A program made the position numbers and the translations under genes. From NCBI GenBank assembly GCA_018141845.1, contig CP073340.1, positions 2,177,877-2,241,876 on the forward strand: 64,000 nucleotides of DNA, in the 5' to 3' direction. The notes under the pieces were generated by a model. It saw nothing but the letters and a program-made list of their open reading frames with translations. It ran no database searches and was not told the origin of the DNA. The first letter of the stretch is position 1; every line of letters starts with the position of its first letter. Origin of the DNA: Lachnospiraceae bacterium oral taxon 096 (GTDB lineage: Bacteria; Bacillota; Clostridia; Lachnospirales; Lachnospiraceae). Below, piece after piece: positions 9,050 to 18,038 of the stretch.

Positions 9050-9853
9050 CTACTCCTTTAATGCTTCATGAGCCTTTTCTACCACCTCTTTAATACAAAT
9101 TTGTTGATTTTCGATTGCCTCTGGATCTACAGTCAAATGACAAAGATATTCAATATTTCCCTCTGGTCCTTTCACTGGCGAATAGGTCAAATTTAACACT
9201 GTAAATTGGTTGTCCTTGGCATAGCCAAAGACATCTGCAATCACTTCTTCATGAACCAATTTATCTCGAACAACACCTTTTTTTCCGACTTTTTCTCGTC
9301 CTGCCTCAAACTGTGGCTTAATCAAGGCCACCACCTCTCCAGATGCATTGAGTAGACCTTTGACTGCTGGAAAAACTTTTGATAGTGAAATAAAGCTCAC
9401 ATCAATAGAAGAAAGTGCAATCTCATCTGGAATTTGCTCGTGAGTCACATAGCGAATGTTTGTCTTTTCCATGCAGATAACTCGCTCATCATTTCTCAAT
9501 TTCCAATCGAGTTGACCATGACCAACGTCAACGGCATAGACCTTAATTGCCCCATTTTGCAACATACAGTCCGTAAATCCCCCTGTCGAGGAACCTACAT
9601 CCATGCAAATTTTCCCTTCAACTGTAACATCAAAATTTTCCATCGCCTTTTCGAGTTTCAAGCCACCTCTACTGACATACTTTAATGTCTTTCCACGCAC
9701 CTCAATCGTCAAATTCTCATCAAATGTTGCACCTGCCTTGTCTTCCTTTTGCCCATCGACATAGACAATGCCGGACATAATAATGGCCTTCGCCTTTTCT
9801 CTGCTCTGAGCTAATCCCTTCTTTACTAATAATATATCCAGTCTTTCTTTCAT
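9050..9853 (-). CDS. tlyA: TlyA-family rRNA 2'-O-methyltransferase
   Basis: 267 residues. An N-terminal S4 RNA-binding domain (residues about 1-62, RLDILLVKKGLAQSREKAK) is fused to an FtsJ-like SAM methyltransferase domain with motif I DVGSSTGGFTDC at about residues 85-96. Characterised TlyA proteins methylate 16S and/or 23S rRNA ribose; in some relatives a haemolysin function has been claimed. The target here is inferred from the family. The ATG overlaps the dxs stop by 4 nt. Confidence 0.92.
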   Translation of the reverse strand: MKERLDILLVKKGLAQSREKAKAIIMSGIVYVDGQKEDKAGATFDENLTIEVRGKTLKYVSRGGLKLEKAMENFDVTVEGKICMDVGSSTGGFTDCMLQNGAIKVYAVDVGHGQLDWKLRNDERVICMEKTNIRYVTHEQIPDEIALSSIDVSFISLSKVFPAVKGLLNASGEVVALIKPQFEAGREKVGKKGVVRDKLVHEEVIADVFGYAKDNQFTVLNLTYSPVKGPEGNIEYLCHLTVDPEAIENQQICIKEVVEKAHEALKE

Positions 9854-11715
9854 CTATTCTCCATTATTCTTATGATGTGCTCTGCAATGCTGTCCGAATC
9901 CACACCAATATAACTTTTTAACTTTGTCACATCCCCATGCTCAACATAATCATCTGGCAATGTCACATGATAGAGTAGTGGTCTTTCTTTCCTCTGTGCA
10001 ATGTAGTCGGCAACAGCCTCTCCCATTCCTCCACGCAACACATTTTCTTCCATCGTCACAAGCAATTGATGCTTTTCTAGTAATCGATCAATCATTGAAA
10101 AATCTACAGGCTTTGCAAATCTTGCATTGACTAAGCTAACTCGATATCCCTTTTTCTTTAGCTTTTCACGCAAATGTTCTGCTGTAGTCACCATACTGCC
10201 CAGTGCAAACAAGGCGATCTGTTCTTCCTCTTCCATCATTTCTGCCCGACCAAGCACAATCGGTGCCTGATATTGGCTAAATCCCTCATAAGCAACTCCT
10301 CGAGGATAGCGAAGTGCAATCGGTCCTTGATAGTCCTCCACTGCAAAGCGAAGCATCATTTTTAACTCCTCACTATTTTTTGGAGCCATAATGACCATAT
10401 TGGGAATAATGCCCAAGTAACTGAGATCAAACAGTCCTTGATGTGTTTCCCCATCAGCTCCGACAAGACCTGCCCTGTCAATGGCAAAAACCACATGTAG
10501 ATTTTGTATACACACATCATGGACTACCTGGTCAAAACCTCGCTGTAAAAAGGACGAATATACCGCAAAAACAGGCAAAAGACCACCCACAGCCATTCCT
10601 GCTGCACAGGTGACCGCATGCTCTTCTGCAATCCCCACATCAACAAAGCGCTCAGGAAATTCCTTGGCAAAATGAGAAAGCCCTGTTCCCCCTGGCATCG
10701 CCGCCGTAATGGCCACAAGACGAGAATGCCTTCTAGCCAGTGCACAAATCTCATTGGAGAACACTTCGGTATAGCCCATCTTTTTGCTTTCCAAACTCTT
10801 TCCTGTCACAATATCAAAAGGTCCCACGCCATGAAATTCAGATGGTGCATTCTCTGCAGGTGCATATCCCTTTCCCTTTTTGGTAATCACATGGACAAGC
10901 ACTGCATGATCTAATCGCTTTGCCTCTTGAAAAATCCGCATCATTTGTAAAATGTTATGTCCATCCACAGGTCCTAAGTAAGTCAATCCCATATTCTCAA
11001 AGAGCATTCCTGGAATAACCATTTGCTTAATTCCATTTTTTGTCTTCTTTAATTTTGTAATTGCCCTCTTTCCAATCACAGGCATTTGATTGAGGGCAGA
11101 GACCACATTTTTCTTCAAAGTCGTATAGCCCTTTTTTGTCCTCATTCCACCCAAATACTGTGACATTCCCCCCACATTTGGTGCAATGGACATATTATTG
11201 TCGTTTAAAACAATAATAAAATTGTTCTTTAATTGAGCTGCATTATTTAAGGCCTCATAGGCCATTCCTCCAGTGAGTGCTCCATCTCCAATGACAGAGA
11301 CAACAAACTTGTTTTCTCCTAAAACATCCCTTGCCTTGGCAAGTCCCAGCCCCGCTGAAATGCTGGTCGAAGAATGTCCTGTGTCAAATGCATCAAATGG
11401 GCTCTCCTTTCGCTTAGGAAATCCAGACATTCCGCCAAATTTTCTAAGCTCGTCAAACCATGCCATTCGCCCACTCAAAATTTTATGTGTGTAGGATTGA
11501 TGACCGACATCCCAAACGACTTGATCTCTTGGAAAGTCAAAGCTTAAATACAACGCCATAGTCAACTCCACAACACCCAAATTACTCGCCAGATGTCCGC
11601 CTGTGACGCTCAACTTTTCAATTAAAAATTCTCTAATTTCCTGTGCGAGCAAGCGATATTCACTTCTTTTTAATTTCTTGATATCTTCAGCGTTTTTAAT
11701 CTTCTCGAGTACCAT
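9850..11715 (-). CDS. dxs: 1-deoxy-D-xylulose-5-phosphate synthase
   Basis: 621 residues. First enzyme of the MEP isoprenoid pathway: pyruvate plus glyceraldehyde-3-phosphate to DXP, using thiamine diphosphate. ThDP motif GDGALTGG at residues 143-150, the His of TGGHLASNLGVVELT near residue 41, the catalytic Glu in VGIAEEHAV, and the transketolase-central DRAGLVGADGETHQG. Full length. It lies directly after ispA, giving an isoprenoid pair within the operon, and overlaps tlyA by 4 nt. Confidence 0.97.
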   Translation of the reverse strand: MVLEKIKNAEDIKKLKRSEYRLLAQEIREFLIEKLSVTGGHLASNLGVVELTMALYLSFDFPRDQVVWDVGHQSYTHKILSGRMAWFDELRKFGGMSGFPKRKESPFDAFDTGHSSTSISAGLGLAKARDVLGENKFVVSVIGDGALTGGMAYEALNNAAQLKNNFIIVLNDNNMSIAPNVGGMSQYLGGMRTKKGYTTLKKNVVSALNQMPVIGKRAITKLKKTKNGIKQMVIPGMLFENMGLTYLGPVDGHNILQMMRIFQEAKRLDHAVLVHVITKKGKGYAPAENAPSEFHGVGPFDIVTGKSLESKKMGYTEVFSNEICALARRHSRLVAITAAMPGGTGLSHFAKEFPERFVDVGIAEEHAVTCAAGMAVGGLLPVFAVYSSFLQRGFDQVVHDVCIQNLHVVFAIDRAGLVGADGETHQGLFDLSYLGIIPNMVIMAPKNSEELKMMLRFAVEDYQGPIALRYPRGVAYEGFSQYQAPIVLGRAEMMEEEEQIALFALGSMVTTAEHLREKLKKKGYRVSLVNARFAKPVDFSMIDRLLEKHQLLVTMEENVLRGGMGEAVADYIAQRKERPLLYHVTLPDDYVEHGDVTKLKSYIGVDSDSIAEHIIRIMENR

Positions 11716-11721
11716 AAATTT

Positions 11722-12618
11722 TTATTTCCTTCTCATTGACAGCCAAACAATCATCTTTTTCAATACAGAAGTATCTCCCTGTATTGTGTCAAGAAGTCTC
11801 TGTGCCTCTGTGGAACAACGCAAAACCTCATCCTTTGCCTTGTTTAGCCCATAGAGTGTAACATAGGTTGTCTTTACATTGCGTTCATCTGAATGAATAG
11901 GTTTTCCAAGTTCTTCTTCTGTCGAGGTCTCGTCTAAAATATCATCTTGAATCTGAAAGGCCATTCCAATATTTCTGGCAATCTCTTCCATCACATCAAT
12001 TTCTTCTTGTTTTGCTCCACCAACAATGGCTCCAATCATAAAAGAAGCCTCTAACAGTGCTCCTGTCTTTAGTCGATAGATAAAATCAAGTTCTTCTTCA
12101 TTTAATTTTTCCCCTGTCTTTTGTACATCCACCACCTGACCACCAATCATTCCCTGCATTCCTGTCTTTTTAGCAAGGACATCGAGTGCCTTGGCATACC
12201 TCAAGATCAAACTTGGATTGTGTATCTTTGCCATTTCACTGGCGATGACAGAAAAGGCCTCCACAATCAATGCATCTCCTGCAAGTGTTGCCATATCTTC
12301 GCCATAAGTTACCCATGTAGTTGGTTTTCCTCTTCTCAAGGTGTCATTGTCCATACATGGTAAATCATCGTGAATGAGAGAAGAAGTATGAATCATTTCC
12401 ATTGCCGCCATCATTGGGGCAATTTCCTCCATTCTTCCCTTTCCACCCTGAAACAATTGATAACTTTCATAGATAATCATTGGACGGACACGCTTTCCGC
12501 CACTGCGAACAGCCTCATCCATTGCCTCATAGACAATTTTTTGTAATCCCTCCTTTGCTGGTAAAAAATGTATCAATGCATTGTCAATTTCTCCAATATC
12601 ATATATAAATTCTTCCAT
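11722..12618 (-). CDS. ispA: Polyprenyl (farnesyl/geranylgeranyl) diphosphate synthase
   Basis: 298 residues from the chosen ATG at 12618 (MEEFIYDIG). A longer open frame to 12678 would run through most of the end of xseB and lacks family sequence. First aspartate-rich motif DDLPCMD at residues 84-90, second DDILDE at about residue 225, and GGKRVRPM near residue 40. It condenses IPP with allylic diphosphates for quinone and undecaprenyl precursors. Exact chain length cannot be read from sequence. A 4-nt gap after xseB and position before dxs match the usual Firmicute order. Confidence 0.94.
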   Translation of the reverse strand: MEEFIYDIGEIDNALIHFLPAKEGLQKIVYEAMDEAVRSGGKRVRPMIIYESYQLFQGGKGRMEEIAPMMAAMEMIHTSSLIHDDLPCMDNDTLRRGKPTTWVTYGEDMATLAGDALIVEAFSVIASEMAKIHNPSLILRYAKALDVLAKKTGMQGMIGGQVVDVQKTGEKLNEEELDFIYRLKTGALLEASFMIGAIVGGAKQEEIDVMEEIARNIGMAFQIQDDILDETSTEEELGKPIHSDERNVKTTYVTLYGLNKAKDEVLRCSTEAQRLLDTIQGDTSVLKKMIVWLSMRRK

Positions 12619-12622
12619 AATA

Positions 12623-12820
12623 TTATCCGTCCTCGCGATCTGTTTCAATTCGAAGCACCTGAGCCTCCACCGCATCAATGCGTGTGTTGATCTCTCTCAC
12701 TAACTTCATTCCCTGTTCATACAATTGAAAAGACTCCTCTAAAGAAATCTCCTGACTCTCCAATTGTCGAATCATTTTTTCAAGCCCCACCAATTCCTCT
12801 TCTATGCTATTTTTACTCAT
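12623..12820 (-). CDS. xseB: Exodeoxyribonuclease VII small subunit
   Basis: 65 residues. The coiled-coil heart of the family is visible: LEKMIRQLESQEISLEESF followed by LYEQGMKLVREI. It combines with XseA to form exonuclease VII, which degrades single-stranded DNA. It overlaps the 3' end of xseA by 8 nt and precedes ispA. Length is normal for the family. Confidence 0.94.
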   Translation of the reverse strand: MSKNSIEEELVGLEKMIRQLESQEISLEESFQLYEQGMKLVREINTRIDAVEAQVLRIETDREDG

Positions 12821-14015
12821 CAGCCACCTCCATCACTTTGACCTTTGCACTGCCGTCTGCAAAATGCAAAGTCAATACATCTTCTCTTTCTACTTTCTGT
12901 ACGCTATTGATGCGTTCATACTTCTCATTGGTCACAAAGGCATAGCCCGATGACAACTTTTCTAGTGGAGATAAGCCCTTTAACCGCTGTGCATCCATCA
13001 TCAATTGCTGTTTCTTTGCAGAAATCTTCTTCTCCATCACATAGGAAAGTTTTTGTTCCATCTCCTTTGATTTTGTTCTAAATCCCTGTACCTTGGACAT
13101 TGGCGAACACATCGCCAGTCGATATTCTTGTTGCTTTAATTTATTTTTTATGCGATCGATCTTTGCCCGAATGGCATCCTCCATTCTCTGAGAAACACCG
13201 GCCATTCCCTGCACAAAGGCTGCGTACTCAAATGTTGCCAGCTCTGCTGCCGCACTCGGTGTAGGTGCCCTCAAATCTGCCACAAAATCAGCAATGGTTG
13301 TATCTGTCTCATGTCCCACCGCTGAAATAATTGGAGTGTGGGCATGAAAAATAGCACTCGCCACTATTTCTTCATTGAATGCCCACAAATCTTCAATTGA
13401 ACCTCCACCTCGTCCCACAATAAGGACATCGCAGTCCATTTGATCTAATATCCCAATTCCTCGCACAATACTTGCTGGTGCATATTCTCCCTGTACAATC
13501 GCTGGATACAATACAATCTGAACATGAGGGTTTCTTCTTGTCGCCACAGTAATAATATCATGCAATGCCGCACCTTCCCCTGCAGTGACCACCCCAATTT
13601 TTTGTGCAAATCTTGGAATACTTCTCTTATAGGCAGAGTCAAACATCCCCATTTCTTCCAGTTTTACTTTTAATTGTGCAAACCTTTGATACAGTTCCCC
13701 CTGCCCTTCTCTTTCAATGCTCTGAGCATAGAGCTGGTAACATCCTCCTCGCTCATAGACATCAATTTTTCCATGCACAACAACCTTCATTCCCTCAGAC
13801 ATTGTAAAAGAGAGGCCCCGTCGATTACCGGCAAACATTACCGCTGACAAGGTCCCCCCATTATCTTTTAATGTGAAGTAGATATGCCCAGAACTGTGAT
13901 ACTTACAGTTGGACACCTCTCCCCTCACACTAATTTTATTCAGTATTGCATCTGACGAAATCTTGTTGTGAATATAGCCATTTACTTGCTGTACCGAATA
14001 TATATTTTCCATCAT
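12813..14015 (-). CDS. xseA: Exodeoxyribonuclease VII large subunit
   Basis: 400 residues. An N-terminal OB-fold (SVQQVNGYIHNKI ... VRGEVSNCKYHSSGHIYF) is followed by the catalytic domain with GRGGGSIEDLWAFNEE and SAVGHETDTTIADFVADLRAPTPSAAAE, both diagnostic. A coiled-coil C-terminal region contacts XseB. The ATG overlaps the nusB stop by 4 nt. Confidence 0.97.
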   Translation of the reverse strand: MMENIYSVQQVNGYIHNKISSDAILNKISVRGEVSNCKYHSSGHIYFTLKDNGGTLSAVMFAGNRRGLSFTMSEGMKVVVHGKIDVYERGGCYQLYAQSIEREGQGELYQRFAQLKVKLEEMGMFDSAYKRSIPRFAQKIGVVTAGEGAALHDIITVATRRNPHVQIVLYPAIVQGEYAPASIVRGIGILDQMDCDVLIVGRGGGSIEDLWAFNEEIVASAIFHAHTPIISAVGHETDTTIADFVADLRAPTPSAAAELATFEYAAFVQGMAGVSQRMEDAIRAKIDRIKNKLKQQEYRLAMCSPMSKVQGFRTKSKEMEQKLSYVMEKKISAKKQQLMMDAQRLKGLSPLEKLSSGYAFVTNEKYERINSVQKVEREDVLTLHFADGSAKVKVMEVADE

Positions 14016-14458
14016 TCTACCAACTTTGCTAAAATTCCATTGACAAAGGAAGCTGATTCTTCCCCACCATATTTTTTTGCCAATTCCACAGCCTCATTGA
14101 TGGCCACTGCTGTTGGAACTTCTCGATCATACTTAATCTCATAACAAGCTAGACGAAGAATGGTCAACTCCACCTTTCCGATACGATTGAGTTTCCATCC
14201 CTTCGTCACCTTTTCAAGTTCCTCATCAATGGTAGAGAGCATGCCCAAAATTTTATCTACTCTTTCCTTCAATTCCCACTGTGCATCTTCATTTAAATTC
14301 ACACTGTGGAGAACTTCTCGCTCGCCATTTTCATTGTATTCTTCCTCTTCAATTTGTTCCATATATGCATTGATTTGCTCTACCTCTTCTTCTTTTGTAT
14401 AAAAATCTGTGCAAAAAAGCAATTTAAAGCAATGTTCTCTCAGTGTTCGTCTTTTCAT
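14012..14458 (-). CDS. nusB: Transcription antitermination factor NusB
   Basis: 148 residues from the ATG at 14458. GGAGG lies 7 nt upstream of this ATG, and the family sequence begins here (RRTLREHCFKLLF); a longer frame to 14485 is unlikely. C-terminal family motifs EVPTAVAINEAVELAKKYGG and FVNGILAKL are present. An acidic insertion at about residues 30-50 is longer than in E. coli NusB. It binds boxA RNA with NusE for antitermination of rRNA operons. First gene after a strong promoter. Confidence 0.93.
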   Translation of the reverse strand: MKRRTLREHCFKLLFCTDFYTKEEEVEQINAYMEQIEEEEYNENGEREVLHSVNLNEDAQWELKERVDKILGMLSTIDEELEKVTKGWKLNRIGKVELTILRLACYEIKYDREVPTAVAINEAVELAKKYGGEESASFVNGILAKLVE

Positions 14459-14509
14459 TGTTCCGCCTCCATATTGTACTGCCACGTAGTATTAAATCAG
14501 ATACGCTCC

Positions 14510-14538
14510 ATTATAGCCGATTTATCTCTTTTTAACAA
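14510..14538 (-). promoter_or_regulatory. Sigma-A promoter for the nusB operon
   Basis: On the minus strand, TTGTTA (14533-14538) and TATAAT (14510-14515) are separated by exactly 17 nt. The -35 overlaps the addA stop codon. The expected start near 14503 gives a leader of about 45 nt before nusB. This suggests that nusB-xseA-xseB-ispA-dxs-tlyA-nadK-argR-recN can be transcribed independently of addBA. Confidence 0.7.
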
Positions 14539-17500
14539 GAGATTGCTTGATTTAGAGCAAATGACCAAATTATGCGTTCTTTTACATTTCTTCCTGTCAA
14601 CTTCTCCAATGCCTTTTGATAGTAATCTAGCTGTTTTTCATATTTTTCTCTTAAAATCTTTCCATCCTTTACCACATCTGTCTTGTAGTCAATTAAAATA
14701 ATGCCATCCTCCTCCTCAATATAGGCATCGATCATTCCCTGCACGAGGATCAACTCCTCACTCTTTGCAATGCCAAGATCCTGTGCAGAAAGTCCCATAA
14801 CAAATTGACGCTCTCGACACAGATTCCCTGAAAGATTCGCCTTTTTGCAAATGGCTCCAAGATTTGAATGTAAAAATCCCTCCAATCGCTTCTCCTTCAT
14901 ATACTTGCGCTCCTGTGGTCGAATCCTTCCCTCGACTACTAATTGGTCAAAATAATTCTCTATGCTCTCTTTATTCGCCTCCATTCCATAGTCCAGTCTC
15001 TCCATAGCTGTGTGGTAGGCCGTTCCCAATTTTGCTGCATCGACAGGCGACTTCTTCTTTCGCTCTTCCCTTTGAACATAGGGAGATTCGCTCGCCTCAT
15101 CGTCGACATCCTCTCCGATATACTTCAACTCTGAGACACTCATCTTCGTCTTTAAGTCTACTTCTATTTGATGTGGATACTGATAGTCAAGTACTGCTTC
15201 CAATTTTTCATCTCTATATTTTGGTGCAGATGAAAGGACTGACCTAATATCAACGGACTTTTCCTGTGTCTTTTCTTCCTCTTGTCTTAAGCCATCTACT
15301 CCTTCAACAATAACCTCCATAGCCATAGATCGCTCACACATCAACAACCAATCCAGATAAGAGGTTGCACCTTGAATTTGCATATAAGAAAGACCATTTT
15401 CCTGCCCTACCATGTTCTTTTTTTCTCTTGCCTTCTGAACATCTTTTACATTTGCCGTGACAATCAACTTCTCCTTTGCTCTTGTGAGAGCCACATAGAA
15501 TATGCGAAGCTCCTCCGCCATGCTATCATTTTTCTTCTTGTAGGCAATGACATTTTTCTTTAGACTACTTTGCTTTGTCCTTCGCTTCAAATCAATAATA
15601 TCACAGCCAATGCCCAAATCGGCATCCACCACCACGCTATCACTGCTATCTCTTTGATTAAATTTCTTTGACGCATCACACAAAAACACAACAGGAAACT
15701 CCAATCCCTTTGACTTATGAATGGTCATAATGCGCACCGTGTCATCAAACTCACCCAATGTCGATGCCTCACCAAAATCATTATTATATTCTTTTAAATT
15801 TTCAATATATCGAACAAAGTGAAATAGCCCCGTATAGCCCGTTCTTTCATATCCCTTTGCCTTTTCTAGTAGCATATACAGATTTCCCTTTCTCACTTCT
15901 CCTGCTGGCATTGCTGATACATAGTCTAAAAATCCCGTCTCCTCATAAATCTTTCGAATCAACTCGCTGATGGTCATATAGCCTGCTTGCCTGCGATAGT
16001 GACAGAGAAGGTCATCGGCAGATTGCAATTTTTTTACTGTCTCCAGTTCAATAAATGTACTTTGATTTTCTAAGGCGTACTGACAGGCATCATAGATGTG
16101 CAATGCACTTTCATTTGGTAAATTTTTCTTATATACAGAAGTAATATTGGCAAGTTCAACATCAGAGAGATTGGCTATTGGGGAGTGCAAAAATGCTGCC
16201 ATGGGAATATCTTGATAGGGATTGTCAATAACCGATAAAAGTGACAGCATCTTTTGAACTTCATAGGTATCAAAATATCCTTTTCCCGTCTGTGCATAGG
16301 CTGGGACACCCAAGTTTAAAAATGTCTCCATAAAAGTATCTGCCCGACTTTCTTGGCTGCGAAGCAAAATGACGATATCCGAGTAACGCAATTTTCTCTG
16401 TCGATTTTTTTCCTTGTCAAAGACTTGAAAATCGCTCGCCATCATTTCTTGAATTTTCTTTGCCACCATCCTCGCTTCTAAGGACATATTGCTCTCATCA
16501 ACCTGCGCCTCCTGCGTTTCTAAAAGAAGTAACTGTGCAGACATATCGCTATGGCTCTCTTGATAATCTGCCCCCAAATGAAGTGCCACTTCATCATTAT
16601 ATAAAATTCCACCAAATTCCTTTCGCATCAGTTGAAAGAACACACTATTGACTGCTGAGAGCACTTCACTTCTGCTTCTAAAATTTTTGGAAAAGACAAT
16701 CTTTCTCCCCTCTCCCTCCACCTGCTCACAATAAGGCAAAAATTGCTCAAACTTTTCCATAAACAAGGCCGGTTTTGCCTGTCGAAATCCATAAATAGAC
16801 TGTTTGACATCACCAACCATAAAGACATTTTTCTTTTCAATTGCTCGAACCAGCTCCTCCTGCACATCATTGGAATCTTGATACTCATCAATATAAATTT
16901 CCTTAAATTGTCTTTGATATTCCTGTGCCACTGCTGACGGCTGTCCCTCATCCCACAAGATATCAAGTGCAAAGTGCTCTAGATCATTGAAATCTACAAT
17001 ATTTTTCTCCTTTTTCTTTTCCTGAAATCGCTCACCAAATTCTTTTGCAAGTCTTACCAATGTGGTGATGGTTTCCTCGTCCCCCCGAGTATCTTCCACA
17101 AGAAAACTTTTTTTGAGCTTATCTTTGACAACGCTCTTATATTCATCTCGAATGCCTTTGGCAAGATTTTTCAGTTCCTCATCTGCCTTTCCCTTTCTTA
17201 CCGTTGGTAATCGCTCAAATTCAAATTGATCAAGTGCAAACTGTAATTCTTTCACTGATGAAGCTTCAAACAAATTCTTTGCCATCATTCGCTCTGCTTC
17301 AAACAGTGGAATATAAGGCTCTGGTCCATTCTCCTCATTACAGTAACGAATTGCCCGATCGATATGGTCAAGAATATTTTCTGCCACCAAGTGAAGACTC
17401 TTTTTTAAGTATTCTCCCCATATTGTTTCCCCAATATCTGCATTTACCTGCTCATCAAGCCATTTTTTCGGCCAGGCCTTACTCTGAGCCTCTTGATAAA

Positions 17501-18038
17501 TCAGAAAAATAAAGGATCTCACCCTTTCATCACTCTTTGATGTCGCAAAGCCATTGACAAGCTTTAAAAAGTCTTCGCTCTTTTTTTCATATTCTTCCTC
17601 CATCAAATTGTCCATAACATCTTCTCTCATCAAGCTCAAAGTCTCCTGATCAGCAATCATAAAGGAAGGATCAAGGTCAATGTGATCCAAATTTTCGACA
17701 ATAACCGTTCTACAAAAGCTATCAATCGTCGATATCCTTGCACAGTCCACAAGTGTGGCCTGCCTCTTTAATCTCAAGTACTGTACAGAAGTTGCTGGCG
17801 TTTCCCTCAACATATCTTCAATCTTTCTTTGAATGCGCTCCTTCATCTCCGAGGCCGCTGCCCTAGTAAATGTCATAATCAATAATTCGTCCACATCCAC
17901 AGGATCTTTTTCATCTAGAATTCTCTCTAAAATTCGAGCCACCAGTACAGCTGTCTTTCCACTGCCCGCTGCCGCAGAGACAAGAATCCTTCCCCCTCTA
18001 GCATCAATCGCCCTCTTCTGATCATCTGTCCACGCCAT
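14532..18038 (-). CDS. addA: ATP-dependent helicase/nuclease subunit A
   Basis: 1168 residues, UvrD-like superfamily 1 helicase with a C-terminal RecB-family nuclease domain. Walker A AAGSGKT at residues 23-29, the motif II region IYIDEYQDSNDVQEELV, GDVKQSIYGFRQAKP, MTIHKSKGLEFPVVFL and FYVALTRAKEKL, then GTAYHTAMERLD and the nuclease core ILIDYKTDVV. With AddB it processes double-strand ends for recombination. GGAGG lies 6 nt before the ATG, which overlaps the end of addB by 17 nt. Confidence 0.97.
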   Translation of the reverse strand: MAWTDDQKRAIDARGGRILVSAAAGSGKTAVLVARILERILDEKDPVDVDELLIMTFTRAAASEMKERIQRKIEDMLRETPATSVQYLRLKRQATLVDCARISTIDSFCRTVIVENLDHIDLDPSFMIADQETLSLMREDVMDNLMEEEYEKKSEDFLKLVNGFATSKSDERVRSFIFLIYQEAQSKAWPKKWLDEQVNADIGETIWGEYLKKSLHLVAENILDHIDRAIRYCNEENGPEPYIPLFEAERMMAKNLFEASSVKELQFALDQFEFERLPTVRKGKADEELKNLAKGIRDEYKSVVKDKLKKSFLVEDTRGDEETITTLVRLAKEFGERFQEKKKEKNIVDFNDLEHFALDILWDEGQPSAVAQEYQRQFKEIYIDEYQDSNDVQEELVRAIEKKNVFMVGDVKQSIYGFRQAKPALFMEKFEQFLPYCEQVEGEGRKIVFSKNFRSRSEVLSAVNSVFFQLMRKEFGGILYNDEVALHLGADYQESHSDMSAQLLLLETQEAQVDESNMSLEARMVAKKIQEMMASDFQVFDKEKNRQRKLRYSDIVILLRSQESRADTFMETFLNLGVPAYAQTGKGYFDTYEVQKMLSLLSVIDNPYQDIPMAAFLHSPIANLSDVELANITSVYKKNLPNESALHIYDACQYALENQSTFIELETVKKLQSADDLLCHYRRQAGYMTISELIRKIYEETGFLDYVSAMPAGEVRKGNLYMLLEKAKGYERTGYTGLFHFVRYIENLKEYNNDFGEASTLGEFDDTVRIMTIHKSKGLEFPVVFLCDASKKFNQRDSSDSVVVDADLGIGCDIIDLKRRTKQSSLKKNVIAYKKKNDSMAEELRIFYVALTRAKEKLIVTANVKDVQKAREKKNMVGQENGLSYMQIQGATSYLDWLLMCERSMAMEVIVEGVDGLRQEEEKTQEKSVDIRSVLSSAPKYRDEKLEAVLDYQYPHQIEVDLKTKMSVSELKYIGEDVDDEASESPYVQREERKKKSPVDAAKLGTAYHTAMERLDYGMEANKESIENYFDQLVVEGRIRPQERKYMKEKRLEGFLHSNLGAICKKANLSGNLCRERQFVMGLSAQDLGIAKSEELILVQGMIDAYIEEEDGIILIDYKTDVVKDGKILREKYEKQLDYYQKALEKLTGRNVKERIIWSFALNQAISC

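Noticed and set aside
14525..14545. Hairpin ATCTCTT/AAGAGAT at the end of addA as terminator
   Set aside because: No T-run follows on the minus strand, and the same bases hold the -35 of the nusB promoter.
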